64,000 nt of DNA, taken from NCBI GenBank assembly GCA_039566865.1, contig CM076949.1:3014501-3078500 (forward strand). Direction: 5' to 3'. This document shows, piece by piece, positions 14,504-29,500 of the stretch; positions within the stretch are counted from its first letter, which is position 1, and the number at the start of each line of letters is the position of its first letter. Position numbers and translations under genes: made by a program. Below the pieces are notes generated by a model that made no database searches, was not told the origin of the DNA, and saw nothing but the letters and a program-made list of their open reading frames with translations. This DNA is from Aurelia coerulea (taxonomy: Eukaryota > Cnidaria > Scyphozoa > Semaeostomeae > Ulmaridae).

Positions 14504-14529
14504 ATGGCGGGTTTATTCAGTTCAAGTGA
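14504..14529 (+). CDS. SMPD4: Candidate SMPD4-like exon 1 (start codon)
   Basis: ATG at 14504 opens a short reading frame (MAGLFSS...) 51 bases after a TATA box. The best donor, GTGAGT at 14526, leaves phase 1, which does not fit exon 2 (a stop codon would follow). A weaker donor, GTCTCC at 14530, combined with the acceptor ending at 15473 keeps the frame into exon 2 (codon GA|G). Alternatively a micro-exon or a different first exon is used. Only an RNA read can decide. Confidence 0.4.
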
Positions 14530-17500
14530 GTCTCCTCGTTCTTAAATCACTATCAAGTCAAAAAAGATATGATATAATGTAAATAATATGGTATGGAAGT
14601 TTGTGTGGATTGGTGGCTATCCCTACAGTATGTTACAAGACTGAAAATCCTTTAGGGGTTGGCAAAACAATAGCTTTTTTTGAAACAAAAGAATCAGCAC
14701 ATTGCCTACAAATGCTAAAATCAAACTTGTAGGAACATGCAAGATACATACAGTCAAACTTGCGTAAAAGTCATAAAAGCAAAAAATTGGTAGAAATTGG
14801 CATGTAATTAATTAAAACACAGGGAGTGTTAAAAGCCTCTCCTCTAACATGCAAATGCATGGTGTCAGATTTGTCAAAAGTTGGATAGAAAATATAGGAA
14901 AATATCCAGGCTGGAAAGTTTGCCTTGCGCAGCCGATTTCTCTGTGCCACGCATTTAGAATTTCAGTGCAGTTCTGGCCGCAAAATTTTCATGAAATAAC
15001 AAGCGGAAACAATAGGTCTATTGCTTAATGACACAAATACAGCTGCACAACAAGCAATTATATTGTATATCAGCAGATCTTTTTGAGGTCCCATTCGTAG
15101 AACATTGTATGACTGTTGGAGTAATGAACTGTCTTGTGTGTAACGACTAAGCTGAGAATGCTAGTGGAGCCGCATGCCTAGAATAGACGTTCCTCAAGGA
15201 AATTGGAAACAAATGAAAAATACATAATGTATATTTTTCCGGGCCCTAAATAGCCCCAGGACCCCTGGTAACCCCCCCTCCTTGACGGTCCTGGCCATTG
15301 TACTGTATGTGTTTCTTTTTGTTCTAAAGAGCTGGACTGGGCCAAAGGATATGATTTTCTTTGCAACAACAGTTTTTTGACATTTTCATCTTTCATTAAA
15401 GAAATGATACTTGTTGACTCGTTTAGTTCCTTCCATACACTAAAAGGTAATTCTTTTCATCTCCCTTGCAGAGGACAATTCCATCATGTGACATCAAGAG
15501 TTATATCACTAAAGCTCAGAATGCAACTGATGCAAAAGTCAAGTTTGAAATTCTAGATGAAATCATCAACGAGTTTCCTGCCAATTCAGTAAGCATTATT
15601 ATTTGGGAAAAGACACATGCATGCTTTTTATGAATATCTCTGGAGCTCAAATTCTTGAAAAGTCTTAATTGTTGACTTTAAAATCATAGCAACCAACCAT
15701 TTGCAGCAAATTTACTTCTGACATATACCACCATTACAGGGAATGAAGGGATAAGACCTGAAAGAGAGGAAACAAAAATTAACAAAGTGAGCAAATTAGA
15801 AACTGGCCAATCAAAGTGCCCCCTGTACAAAAATACAAGGCTAAACTTGGCCTTATACAGGCCAAGTTTTTAGCCTTGTAGAGGGGATTATGACCTTGTT
15901 ATGACCTTGTACTAACCTTGGAAGAAAATTACAAGGCTATCAGTAAGATTCCAAGCTGCAACCAGTCTAACGCAAGGTTTCTACAAGGCTTCTACAAGGC
16001 TAATTAGCATTTTTCAAGCCATTTACAAGGTTACAGCAAGGCTATTCCAGGCTATAACAAGGTTACAAGGCCATAACTACAAGGCTTGTACATGGCTATT
16101 ACATGACCTTGTATTTTCATACAGGCCACTAAATTCACACCAGAAATGAACAAAAGCATGCTATTCATTTTGCCAGCAAGATGTACTGTAGATCTGGTAC
16201 TACAATGGATCGTAGTGGATCTGTCACTCATAATCATGGTCTGTGTTTTTCAGAGTAAGTATTGGTGCCTAGCAGAATTGTATTGTTTTGGCCATACATT
16301 CTTACTGTATATGCAAGCCTGTTATCTGATTCTTTCATGTGATTAGTGTCAGATCAAAATATTCAGAAATGATTTCCAGATCTCACCACTTTCTTCAAAG
16401 CAACTTTAAGAACTGTATTATATTTCTTGCCACTCAGTAAAAGATCCACTTGAATGTACCAGGTGTGCCCAAAAAATGTATGCAGATTTGGTTGACTCCA
16501 GTGATATTAATTTAGCTTTAATCAATGGCTATTCACTTTCAAAATGTTCCTTCCTGTACAAAAATACAAGGCTAAACTTGGCCTTGTACAGGCCAAGTTT
16601 TAGCCTTGTAGAGGGGATTATGACCTTGTTATGACCTTGTACTAACCTTGGAAGAAAATTACAAGGCTATCAGTAACCTGTACAAAAATACAAGGCTAAA
16701 CTTGGCCTTGTACAGGCCAAGTTTTAGCCTTGTAGAGGGGATTATGGCCTTGTTATGACCTTGTACTAACCTTGGAAGAAAATTACAAGGCTATCAGTAA
16801 GATTCCAAGTTGCAACCAGTCTAACACAAGGTTTCCACAAGGCTTCTACAAGGCTAATTAGCATTTTTCGAGCCATTTACAAGGTTACAGCAAGGCTATT
16901 CCAGGCTATAACAAGGTTACAAGGCCATAACTACAAGGCTTGTACATGGCTATTACATGGCCTTGTATTTTCGTACAGGCAGTATCAATATACATAAATT
17001 GTACTTTTCTTAGGAACTTGCAAATTTTTTCACTGAATTGGTAGCTGAGATATTTGGCTATGGTGAATATGCTGGGTGGAGACTAAGTAGTCTTGACGGA
17101 AAATCCCACAGTGATGATATTCTCTTCAAGCGAGTTTATAATTTCCTGCATCCATATGGCAGTATTTTTAAGTTGATTGACAAGTTGGAAAGTGAAAATG
17201 CTGTATTTGACATACCATCCACTTTTCTGCAGGTATGTACTAAAACTAAATGTGTTGCTTCAACAACAATGGGAGTCAGAGGGATGATATTAATGGGGTA
17301 AGATAATGGGTAAATGTGCTGCCTGGCAAAATTTTTACAAAATATCAAAAAGAGTTCATTTGAACGTGATTTTTTATTGAACCATGGCAGCAGTCATTGG
17401 TAACTCAGATCTCAACCAGTTTTGCACAGGTCTTACCAGTGCATAATGTTTTCACATCAATTCACCTACTGTAAACTGGTGCATGCTATCGCCTGTCAAA

Positions 17501-20500
17501 ATGGGATGAAAATCTATTTGCTTTTTCTAAAATTGTTGTGAAATAAAATGTGTTAAGTGCTGTTCATAGCCAGAACGAGATGATGTCATATCTATTTCTG
17601 CTATGGATGGCACAGTATATTGTATTTTGTTGTCGTTTTAGTTTCAACAATGTACTTGTATATATAAATCAGAATTTGATTGTGGAAAAGGAAGCTCTAT
17701 ACCCTTAATGAGTTTATATACTTTAAGCACAGAGACATAGATGCTTATGTGCAGTTTGCAGACCGCTACAATCCTTTAGACCCAGGAACCTACCGGGTGT
17801 CCCAAAATGATGTATTATGATGCAAAATGATGTAAAGAAGATTGATAAACCTGCTCAAATTCAAGCCTTACATGGCATGAAAAAGAAAGGGCTTACTCTT
17901 CCAGCCAACATTTTAGATGTGATACAAAAGGCTCAACTTATATGTCGTTCAGAGAATACGAATTTAGTTAATACTGAATTCAGATGAGTGGATGATTCAG
18001 AGAATACGAATACGATTTCAGCCTTCTGTATCACATCTAAACTGTTGACTTGAAAAATAGGCAGTTTCTTTCAGATTCTGTAATTCATCCTTGCATTTAT
18101 AAATGTGAAGATCTGTAATATGTATGTGTAACTTTGAAACCCCAAATTTTTCAAACTTTGCTGAATTTATTTCAGAGGTATCTGGCAGGAGCTTCACACA
18201 GTCTTACAACTCTCCATCAGCAAAGATCTGGTTTAGTTTCTGGTAGTCAGGCATTCTCATCTCCTAAGCTCAGTATCCTTTCAAAAAGAAAACAAGGTTG
18301 ATGATTAGCATTTTGTATTATATCTCATGATGATAATTGGCACATTAGTGTATTTCTTATATCCATCAATAAAGAATAACAGGGACAAAGAATTGTTACA
18401 ATGAAGGCCAGGTGCACATTAGCATGACACAAATCCTTTGCAATGTGGTAAGAACTCTTGAGCCATAAGAAAAGACTGTAAATTTTTTCTCGATAAGAAT
18501 TCATAGGCAGGAAAAACTATATGTACTCTATGGTACATATAGTTTTTATGTACCATATTACCTATATGTACTCTATGGCTGTACATGAAACACAGAGAAT
18601 GAAATTAAAGGTTACGAGATAAGTTACAAGAAATGACTGCATGGACGTTATGGAAGGAATAAACCTGAGTAGACAAATGAGACTTTAAAAATTTAAACTT
18701 AAACACAAATTGCTTTCAACATACCAGGAGTGAGAATGATTTAATTGATTGTTTAGACCTTTGGAGCTGTATGGAGATTATAGATCATATATTTATATAT
18801 TCATCCTTGACAACTGTATAGATGCTCTTGAATACTATTTGTTCATGTTTTTCAATTATGTATCACAACCAAAAGCAAGGAAAGTAAGTATTTTTTAGTT
18901 AGTGTTTCAGAATTTATTATCAAATAATCTATGTAACCAATTATTCACTGACAAAAGAGCTTGTTTAGTCGTTAAGCTTTTTCAACTGATCAAAAGAAAA
19001 CTTTAATGGGTGGGCTCTTTCAAATTTTTACACTTTTTCTACTTTCGCTTCTCCACTTTGAGATCTTATCCAACAATTTGCTGTGATATGACCAGTGTCA
19101 AATGGAAATTTGCAAAAAATAGCTCTCTTACTCAATGCAGTTTTCAAGTTGTGTGTTGTTATGTAAAACTTTTCAAATATGCTTTATTGAATATTCCAAA
19201 TGATCATGATCTCTTCATACTCTCAGCGTAGCTGTTGCCGACAACATTTTTCTTCCTGGGAATTGTTTTATTTTACATTGATTAAATAGATTGCACAGCG
19301 TAGTTCGCGCAAGTTACAGGAAGAACCAGGAAGGATATAATTCAAAAGCTACTTGGTAAAATTGAGCACGTTCATAAACCAACAACTTTAAAGGGGCTCA
19401 GTCGTCAAACAGTAAACAAATCCGTAAACTCGCACGTGTCGGGGATTATCCATTGTTCATCCATTGTTCTCTGCAGTTTGTTTGGTGGCTTCACCCAAGC
19501 CACAAAAAGGTGGCCGTTAAAAATCCACTTATATCCGAGCAATCGTAGAAGATATGAATGTTTGGTTTGTTCCTTAGTGAAGTACAAGGATTAATGCCCA
19601 AACAGCAACTTTCATTTTGAAAAAAATATGAAAATCCTGTGTGATATCACCTTTCAAAAAATTGCAAAAATCATCGTTTTGTCTACATTTTGACGACGGA
19701 GCCCCTTAAAAGGTTTAAACTCAACATATCATAAAACAAATGCCCGTATTGCACACAAGTGAAGATTGCTAGGTAGGCAGCTCAACACAGACACGGTGAC
19801 TGTAGGTGAAAAGCAACTGAACAGCTCAATGATAGGGTCGAGATGGACGAAATCTACTACTTGCAACGACCAATTTTTTTCAAATTCTTGATACAAGCTT
19901 CTTTGTCAAGATTCTGCTTAATTAAAGTTACTGCAGCAATTCAATTTCTTTTTCAAGATAACAGTTATGACAGGTTCAGGTTCTGCCGTGCTTTGACGGA
20001 AATATAAAATTTGGCTTCCTTCCAAACAATTCCTGCAGCCTAAAAATCTTGCAAAAATTTCCTGGGAACGGCGTTCCCCCGTTCCCACCCACACTTTGTC
20101 GGCCTCTGCTGATTCATGAACTATTTTTCATTGCCTCCCAGGAACAGATCGACTGGAACAAGTACTCAGACGTTGTCTATGTCTCACTATTTGAAGAATA
20201 CCTTGCATTCTTTCTTCCGCTGGATCCCTCACCATCAACCCAATCAACTTCTCAAAGTAATCCTATCCCTTCGTCTGGAAATTCTTTCTTTTCGTGGCAT
20301 GGTTCAAGTCAAAGGTGGGTGAAATTGTCGCTAGATTGAAAACATTTTGCAATTTCTAAGCCAGCAAAATAATTTAACTTTTCTAATGTCAGTTTTGTAA
20401 CAGTTAGTATAAATTTAGAAATGATACTGTATGTTGTATCAATCTTTTCCTTTCGTTGGTTTAAGGTCTAAAGCTACTAAATGCACCTTTATTCAATCAC

Positions 20501-23500
20501 AAATGCATTCAGTAAATTTTACCTTTTAGCTTTACATTCTCAACTAGCAGCCAAATAAAGGCCGAATCGCTTGAGAAAGAAAAAGATCGATAAAATCATA
20601 TACTAGTGATTCTTGAATTCATATCGATACTATTAATCCTGTAGAATCTTCGAAAGGGAATTTAATGTTATGTTTGCTGCAAATACCTTGCATTATTCCT
20701 GATTTCGGACGAAATTTCAGAGTTATGTAAAGCAGAATGTTTCTGAAATGAAGTTTGTTAGTCTTTTTGAGTGAGGTATTAAAGGGGCTCCGTCGTCAAA
20801 ATGTAAACAAAACGATGATTTTTGCAGTTTTTTGAAAGGTGATATCACACAAGATTTTAATTTTTTGTCAAAATGAAAGTTGCAGTTTGGGAATTAATCC
20901 AAACATTCATATCTTCTACGATTGATCGGATATGAGTGGATTTTTAACGGTAACTTTTTGGTGGCTTGGGTGAAGCCACCAAACAAACTGCAGAGAGCAA
21001 TGGATGAACAATGGATAATTGGCGACACGTGCGAGTTTTTGGATTTTTTTACGGTTTGACGACGGAGCCCCTTAAAGGGTTTCTCTTAGAAACGTCTTTT
21101 GATTAGGAAAACTGCTATTTTGTTTCTACCAGGAAAAGGATCCCCTCCCTTACCGTCAATACTAATGCTAAATCTGAGCGTTTGACCTAAAATCTTGTAC
21201 ATACGAATGAGATATTACTGGAAACCTATTTGATTTGACTGTTTAGAATATCCTGTTTCAGGCCGATGACTTTGACGCCAACTAGCAGCTACCATTCACA
21301 AACAGCAAGTATTCATTCGTTGCATTCAGTCAACATTGGCATGAAAACAATAATTCCAAGCAATGCTCTTGGAGGTATGCGTCGTTCAACTTGGAAATCG
21401 GAGACATTCGTACAGGTATTCGTACATAATGTAAGGATGCTATATGCAATTTATCCATCAGCGTTATACAATTTGGTTGCCTGTTTCCTTTAAAAGTTAT
21501 GCTTAACTTTGTCAGCAATGCATGAGACGAAATTAGAAATGTTGTCGTAATCATGCTAAAAGCAAAAAAGACGTTGAATTGTGAAACCTTTTTATCCAGT
21601 TTCATTTTTGAGCGTTCTGCATTCTACAAGTAGTTCTTAACACCGATGCACTCATTTTTTATAAGAAATCGCTGACTAGAAATTGTAGGCTCAATTTTTC
21701 TAAAGTTAAGAAACCAAGCTACCTGCATTGATAAAGCTAAGAGAATTTCTAATGTGCAACTTTAATTTTCCCAGGTCACTCAAACATGTTTTTGCACTGT
21801 TCAGTAATAAAAACTGTTTTGACATTGTTTTGAGTGCGAATGATGTTGCTACTTGTTTTGAGATATGACTAAGTAATTTGGAAGCCTTTCTAACACAAAA
21901 AAGATGAACTTTACACTTGGGGTATCAAAGATATAAGAAACAACTCGTAAGAGACTTTTGGTAGTAAATGTCTTAAAATTCAAGGAACTGCCAATCAGCC
22001 CTGGGCCTTAATATCCTGTGAAAAGAATGAATGTATGTGAAACGTTCGTTGTGTATTGCCGATCAGGCCTAAAACATGAACATTCAGTCAAAAAGTAATA
22101 ATCTTTTAGCAGTAAGTGCACATCCAAAAATATGAAGAAGCAGGCAAAATTGTTCAAGGAAAGAATACGTTTATAGTAAAATAAATTACTCAAGTTCATT
22201 GATCTTCTTTGCAGATTCTCAGTGATCTATGGCTCACTAATAATGAAGAAATGACTGCAGTGAGGACAACAAATTTGCAGGTTATAAGCTTACTTCCATC
22301 ATATAAATCTGCATTGCTATTAGTTGAGTTGCGCTACCTAACGCCGCACAGCCGAGAAATTTTTGATGCACCACATAACTAGATAGGTCTCAAATTAGAC
22401 ATCTTGTGAGATTTGCAAGAACGAGAGGTTACTCGTGCAAAATACTTCTATGCAGTTGTTATTCGCGAGAATTTTGACGTAACATCTAATTCGACACAAT
22501 CACATGATATTTGCAATAACGCAAGAATACTTAAGGCGAATTTCCAGTCAGTGGAATTTTCTGAGCGGGCGGAATTTTTGACAATAAAAGGTTATCTCAG
22601 CCGTAACTTTCTATTCATGCAAAATACTTTAATGCAGTTGTTGTTTTTCGCGAGCATTTTAACATGACATCTAATTTGGTACAGACTACGGGTCAAGGAA
22701 GCTCTATTTTGCTACCATACCAAAATGAATTACGAATTGAATATTGGAAGATGGCTCAAAGGAGCCCTTATCCTTGAGCCAAAATTCCAAAATTTAACAA
22801 ATTGAAAGTTCGAATTTTATCTCACAATGTGCTGTCACCATTTTTAGGCAGTCATATTTATAATAGTAGTCAAAGCTGCCATTCTTATTACAGTTTTCAA
22901 GTCTCAGTCTTAGTTTTTCAAGTATTTTTAAAGGAACTACGATCTACATTTACCTAGTTTCTATGTTATGCCACGTGAATTTATAGTAAACAAATGATTC
23001 CTGGTACAAAATTTAAAAATAGCTTTAAATAACAGACTCATCATATTAAACCCATAAACGCAACAAAAACACCGAAATCTGTAGAAAGAAGACTGTTAAC
23101 TCCTGTAAAAGAAACGATAACCAAAATAAACCTGTAACAAGAGAAAAACTGTTAAATCCTGTAAGAGAAAACCAAATAGGAGTTAGCAGTCTTCTTTCTA
23201 CTGATTTCGGTGTTTTTGTTGCGTTTATGGGTTTAATATGATGAGTCCGTTATTTAAGGCTATTTTTGAATTTATAGTGTTTGAGAATTTGAGTATGTAC
23301 CGTAGACTACACATTTTTTGTAGGAATACCAGTTACCAAGTGTTGATCAGACATTACTCATTCGCATTTTCGTGAAGCACATGCACCATTTCTTAAATTG
23401 TGGAAGATCGCCTGAAAATGAAAATACAGCAAATTATCCCAGTGCGACAGCAGAGGGACAGAAGGAAGAATTTAAGAGGTACTCATTTCATTATAGTTTT

Positions 23501-26500
23501 GCCTTTGTCTCTCTGATTTCCATTCTTAATTGCACTTCATATTTAGTAAGCATGGGGCTCAAATCTGTCAAATCTTTAAAAAGGCGAAGATGTAAAATAC
23601 TATGACATTTTTCTTTGAATTGAATGGCTTGAAAGGAATCTGCCGTGTACATTTTTTGTCATCTTAATTTTTTTAATGGCGGCAATTCAATTATTTTTGA
23701 AAATTTTATGGAAAATTGTGAAAAAATTTAAATCATCGTAAATCCTAATAACTAATAGAGGAAAAATGATTCAACATTCAAGAAAACCATAGTTTATAAA
23801 GGTCTACAATGTGGTGGCAAGCAGAAATTGGAAAATAATAATTATCATTTGAAGTTGGTATTGTAGATGTTTGTTTTCGTTCTAGGCAACCAATAATCAT
23901 ATGGCCTAATGAAGGAAGCTGCTTAGTTATTTACCTTACAAAATGTCGATTTCATTTTCAGGGCTATTCTACCGTCGATCATTCAGAAGAAATTGTACCT
24001 TTTTCTCAAGAATTGTTTCTCACACTGGCCGCTTGACCCCTCTTTTAAAATGGTAAGACATATATCACGTTAAACATTTTCATGCGTTGTCGTCGCTACT
24101 TCTTGTACCGGTTTTAAACGAAAGAGTACCAAAGTTTGATTTAAAATCTGAGGAATTAATGTAATCAAGTCTGAGCAGCATTAGTTTATCAACTGTTTTT
24201 CTACCGGGTGTCCCAAAAAAAGTACTCCCCTTTGAAAAATCACCAAAAAATGATTTCACGGCCGATCTTCAATTTTCTTTTTTTGTCAAGTATATCAAAG
24301 ACCAAATTATTTTTCAATATATAGCTGATCTTGTAATTGGCTTAAAAAAGTAGCAAATTTAGCTCTTTTTAGGGCTCCCTGGTTTTGAACCATACTGCAA
24401 AAAACCACTCATGATTGCCAGATCGATTTCTTTCTGCATGTAAAGCACCTAGTTTGGTCATAAATAACAGAAAGAAATGCGCAAAATCATGGCAGACCTC
24501 AACGATGATAAAAAATCTAAAAATTTTGACTCTTACTTAAAGGCATTGAGTCATGGTAAATAGCGATTCTCCGCTGGGGATCTGTCTGCTTTCATGTGAT
24601 CAGTCTGTTTACATGTGATCATACATCAACTTCACAAATAGGAGGCTACGTCGGCTAAGCTTAGCCCATTGCGAGGTTACAATATCATGTGTGCAGTTTG
24701 AATAACAGCCAATCAGATTGGCATAGCTATCATCATGATTCACAATTTTTGCAATTTGGGTATACGCGGTCTATTTACCATGACTCAATGCCTACTATAC
24801 CCTGCTACTAGAACAATACCATTTGAAGCGAAAAACTACGTCTACCTCATGGCAACATAAAACAGGAAATACGAACGTAACACTACACGTAACTACTAGA
24901 GAGAAAAAGATAGTTCACAAAGCTACACGTAACTGCTACACGTACAATGCCATTTTGATGTGCCTAATTCCGGTATTTCCAAATTTTAGGTGCTCGAGAC
25001 TTGGCTCAGCTATATACAACCTTGGAGATACTGTGGAAAGAATACAGAAAACCCAAACACACCATCACTGACAAATATTGGAGACTGGTGAGTCAAATTT
25101 AATTCGAATTCACAGCATTTCTTCAGGAATAAAAGCATGTTGCAAGGACAAATGTCTGCTTCAAAGCTGTTTGAAATAGCGTTGCCGTCAAGGCTTTTGC
25201 AAACTTTTCAACCTGTTCCATGCGTAAAATAAATGGACGTGCCTCTGTGAGACAGTTTGACGAATAGTAGATTAAAGGAATTGAATCAGCATAAGACGGC
25301 AAAGTATACCCCATTTGTCAGGATTTGCTGTCTCATAGTTCTGAATGGCGCATCTGATTGGCTAACGTTCATGCGAAATTAACTGATCACATGAAACGCA
25401 TTGTGCAACAGCAGGTCCTTTTAGTTTCTCACATGGCTCACATGATACACGGCAAAGCAGGTCTATTTATCATGACTCAATGCCTTTAAACTTTCCCACT
25501 ACTCAAGCGACTGCTTCAACAAAATTGCCTTGCATTTGTAGTTATTGTTATTTATTAAAAGGGCTCCATCTCAAAATGTTGTTTGAAACGATGATTTTAC
25601 AGGTTTTGAAAGGTAATATCACACAGGCTTTTCATCTTTTTTCAAGTCAAAGCGTTATTTTGAAGAAATATCCTTGTACTTCACAAAGTAACAAACCAAA
25701 TGTTCAAATCCTTTACGACTGCTCCGATATAAGTGGATTTTACATGGTCACTTTTTGTTGGCTTGAGTGAAGCCGTCAAACAAACTGCATAAAACAATGG
25801 ATGAACAATGGACACGTGCCTAAACGATGGTTTTTACAAATTTGTTTACAGTTTGGCGACGGAACCCCTTTAAAGTTCTCATCTATAGTGTATGAGCATA
25901 GGTTCCAAATCTTTAAAAAGGCTGGTGTAAAATTGAGTGACCTATTTCTTTGAACTGGATGACTTCAAAGAAACTTTAGCTAATTCTCTATAACTCTACC
26001 GTTGGAATCTTCTGAAATCTTCGATATTTTCAGAATTAGAGTGTTTTTCTCCTTTTTCAAGAATGCAAGAAAAATTTTCAAAAAAACTTAAAATCATCGT
26101 AATTTCTAAACTGTTTGACGTAGCATGAAATGATTTCGAAAAAAACCCATAGTTTATGAATGCCTACAATATGGTATGAAGCAAAAGTCTGTCATTCATC
26201 TCGTTTATGATTTAGAAATTTGATGACGTCACATCCTCAAATGAGTTGAAATGTAAGATACGCTGTAATTTCCAAAAATATTCAAAATTTCTGGAAAGTC
26301 CAATGGTAGAATTATAGATAAGTATCCAAAGTTTCTTTCAAGCCATTCAATCAGAAGAAATAGGTCATTTAATTTTACACCCACCTTTTTACGCCGAGTT
26401 AAAGATTTGGAGCCTATGCTTAGTGTATGCAATATTCTAGGAACTGTAAAAAAATAGGAATATTCATAAATTATAAGTTATTCTAAAAATGTGTGTTTTA

Positions 26501-29500
26501 AGCAGTGATTTCAAATGATTTATGTCATTTGCAGTCCTAACTTCTAATGGTAAATCATTCCACAAAGTGGGTCCTGCATATCTAAAAGAACGAGTAACCA
26601 GAGTCTCACAATCGCACCGACGGACGTCTAGCAGCAATGCACCAATAGACTTCAGTGCCCTGCTTGATATGTGCCATCTAATCATCTCTTGTAAATAGTT
26701 CGGCGCTTCTCCCGTTAAACACTTTAATGTCAGTAAAAGAATTTCCATCTATACTATTCCCTTCTAAAGAGTTTCTTAAAAGACAAGCAAGTTACCATTG
26801 TTTTTGTTTATTTCAGGCAATTCTTCATCGACGACAATTTGTTATTCTACACAATGTTGTTTCGGATGTTCATTGCCCGAGTTGCGCGACTTGATTTGCA
26901 ATCATTAAAAGATATTCAGATGATTCAAAGAGTAACCAAGGTAAATCTTTACCAGTGAATCAGCATAGGTTCCAAATCTTTAAAAAGGCTGGTGTAAAAT
27001 TGAGTGACCTATTTCTTTGAACTGAATGACTTCAAAGAAACTTTAGCTATTTCTCTATAATTCTACCGTTGGACTTTTCTGAAATCTCTAATATTTTCAG
27101 AGTTAGAATATTTTTCCTCTTTGTCAAGAATTCAACACAAATTTTCAAAAAAACTTAAAACCATCGTAATTTCTAAACCGTTTGACGCAACATGAAGTAA
27201 TTTAAAAGAAAACCATAGTTTATGAATGCCTACAATATGGTATCAAGCAAAATTCTGTCATTCATCTGGTTTATGATTTAGAAATTTGATGACGTCACAT
27301 CCTCAAATTAGCTGAAATTTAAAATACGCTGCAATTTTGAAAAATATTCAAAAGTTCTGGAAAGTCCAACGGTAGAATTATAGATAAATATCTAAAGTTT
27401 CTTTCAAGCCATTCAATCAGAAGAAATAGGTCATTGAATTTTACACCCACCTTTTCACGCCGAGTTAAAGATTTGGAACCTTTGCTCAGTGAATCTCCTA
27501 AGAAGAACAAATCAATCTAAATTCTTTCTAACTTCAAGTATTATCGTAATAATGCCCTGACGCCATTTTTAGGGCAATTGCCTATTGCAGGAAGCTTTCG
27601 TAAACTTTTAATTGTCGGCTACCCTTGTTTTTGGTTTGAAGGTTTCTTAAGATATGCTTATGAAAAGACTGTTGCTTATCACGGAGTTAAAAGGTTGTTC
27701 TGAAACGTCGATCGATGGGCGTAGGGTTCTCCTTTTTTCCACCCTTGCCTTGGTAAGATTCATTTTTAATCTTAAACTCTTTGTCTTCTCTTTTCAGGTA
27801 TTTTCACAACAGGATTTCACTGATTTAATCAAAGAAGGTAAGCAAATCTCTACTGCATCCTTTGATTCTGAGAAACAAGATAACACATCAAAATAAAATA
27901 CAGGAAAGGGCTCTGAGAATTACTTATAAGGATACTGAATCTACTTATAGTGAGCTATTAGAGAAGGACTGTGCCGTTACGATTCATGCAAAGAACTTGC
28001 AGTTACTTATGACTGAGATGTACAAAACAAAAAATAACCTGAGCCCTTCATTCATGCACGAAATTTTCTGCGAAAATGAAAGTCATTACAATTTGCGTAA
28101 CAATAACGAATTCTTCCAACCTAGGGTGAGATCTGTCAACAACGGGACAGAAAGCATCCGATTTAAAGGTCCACAGCTGTGGCAAACGTTACCACCAACT
28201 ATACGAAATTCAGAATCTCTTTGTCAGTTTAGAACAAAAATAAAAAATTGGAACGGAGAAAATTGCCCATGTAAATTATGCCGCGTTTTTATTCCGAACT
28301 TGGGCTTTTTATGATGATGATATTTGAATATCTGCTTTTATACACTTTTATGCCTTTATACTGTATACTTATGATGAATTGTAGATATTTTATCCCCTTT
28401 TTTCTGATGCAACATTTGTATTTTAAAATTTTAACTAACGTTGGAATTAATTATTAATTTAACTAACGGCTACCATTGTTTTCAAATCAATAAGTGGTCT
28501 CGCGCCCACTTACCTCTCTACTCTATTCACGAGAAACTCGACAAGGGAGATTGTAAATTTGAGAAATTCTGAGACTGACTTGCTTGCTCCACGAATGAAA
28601 ACAAGCAATGGCCAAAAAGCATTTTCGTTCCGTGGATCAAAGCTTTGGAATGAGTTGGAGCATGAAGTCAAGCTAGCCCTCTCTCTGTCTACTTTTAAAT
28701 GTAGACTGAAACGTAAATAGCTTTTAATTTTTCATTTATTCTAATTTAACATTGTAAATATTCTTTTTATTTTTAATTTTGGTAGTATTGTAAGTAGGTT
28801 TTTGCCACGGCCCCCTGAAAAGCAGCCACTCTTGGTTGATGGGGCCACCGTGTATAAAGAATTTAAAATGAAAGAATTTAAATGAAATGAAATTAGCTGA
28901 TTACTTTTAGCTATATTTTTATGTATCCAACGGTAAAGAAATTGATAATAATAATAATGATAATAATAGTAATACTGAAGGAAATGACTTGCGAAATTGT
29001 GTATATGGTATTTGCCTTCAATCTTACAATGTTTCTTTTCACAACACTTTCTACTGGGTCAGGGAATTTTAAGTTTTAGTGTTTTGAAGTGAAAAACTTC
29101 AGTGCCTTTGTTTGTGCATCTTGGTGGAGTTGGTTCCCATGATGCAGCCTGTTTAGTTTGCTGAAATTCTTGTTTTTTATGTGTCTGATCGTGGATAAAT
29201 TCTTGGGTTTTGTAGAAATTGTTGAACTTTAATTCTACTTTCAGCGGAGAATAGCATGTTATCGTCATCGAACCCCTCCAGTTTACATCGAATTTCTGCT
29301 ACACGACTTACACCATCATACAACGCATTCCGGTCCAGTCACAAAGGATTGGAATTGGAAGATACCGGTTTCCGGCATGAATCGATATTCGACCAGCATT
29401 ATGTACATCAGGTAACTTAGTTTTCAATTATTCGATGTAGTAATAGTAGTGTTTTGGAGCATAGGTTCCAAATCTTTAAAAAGGCTGGTGTAAAATTCAG

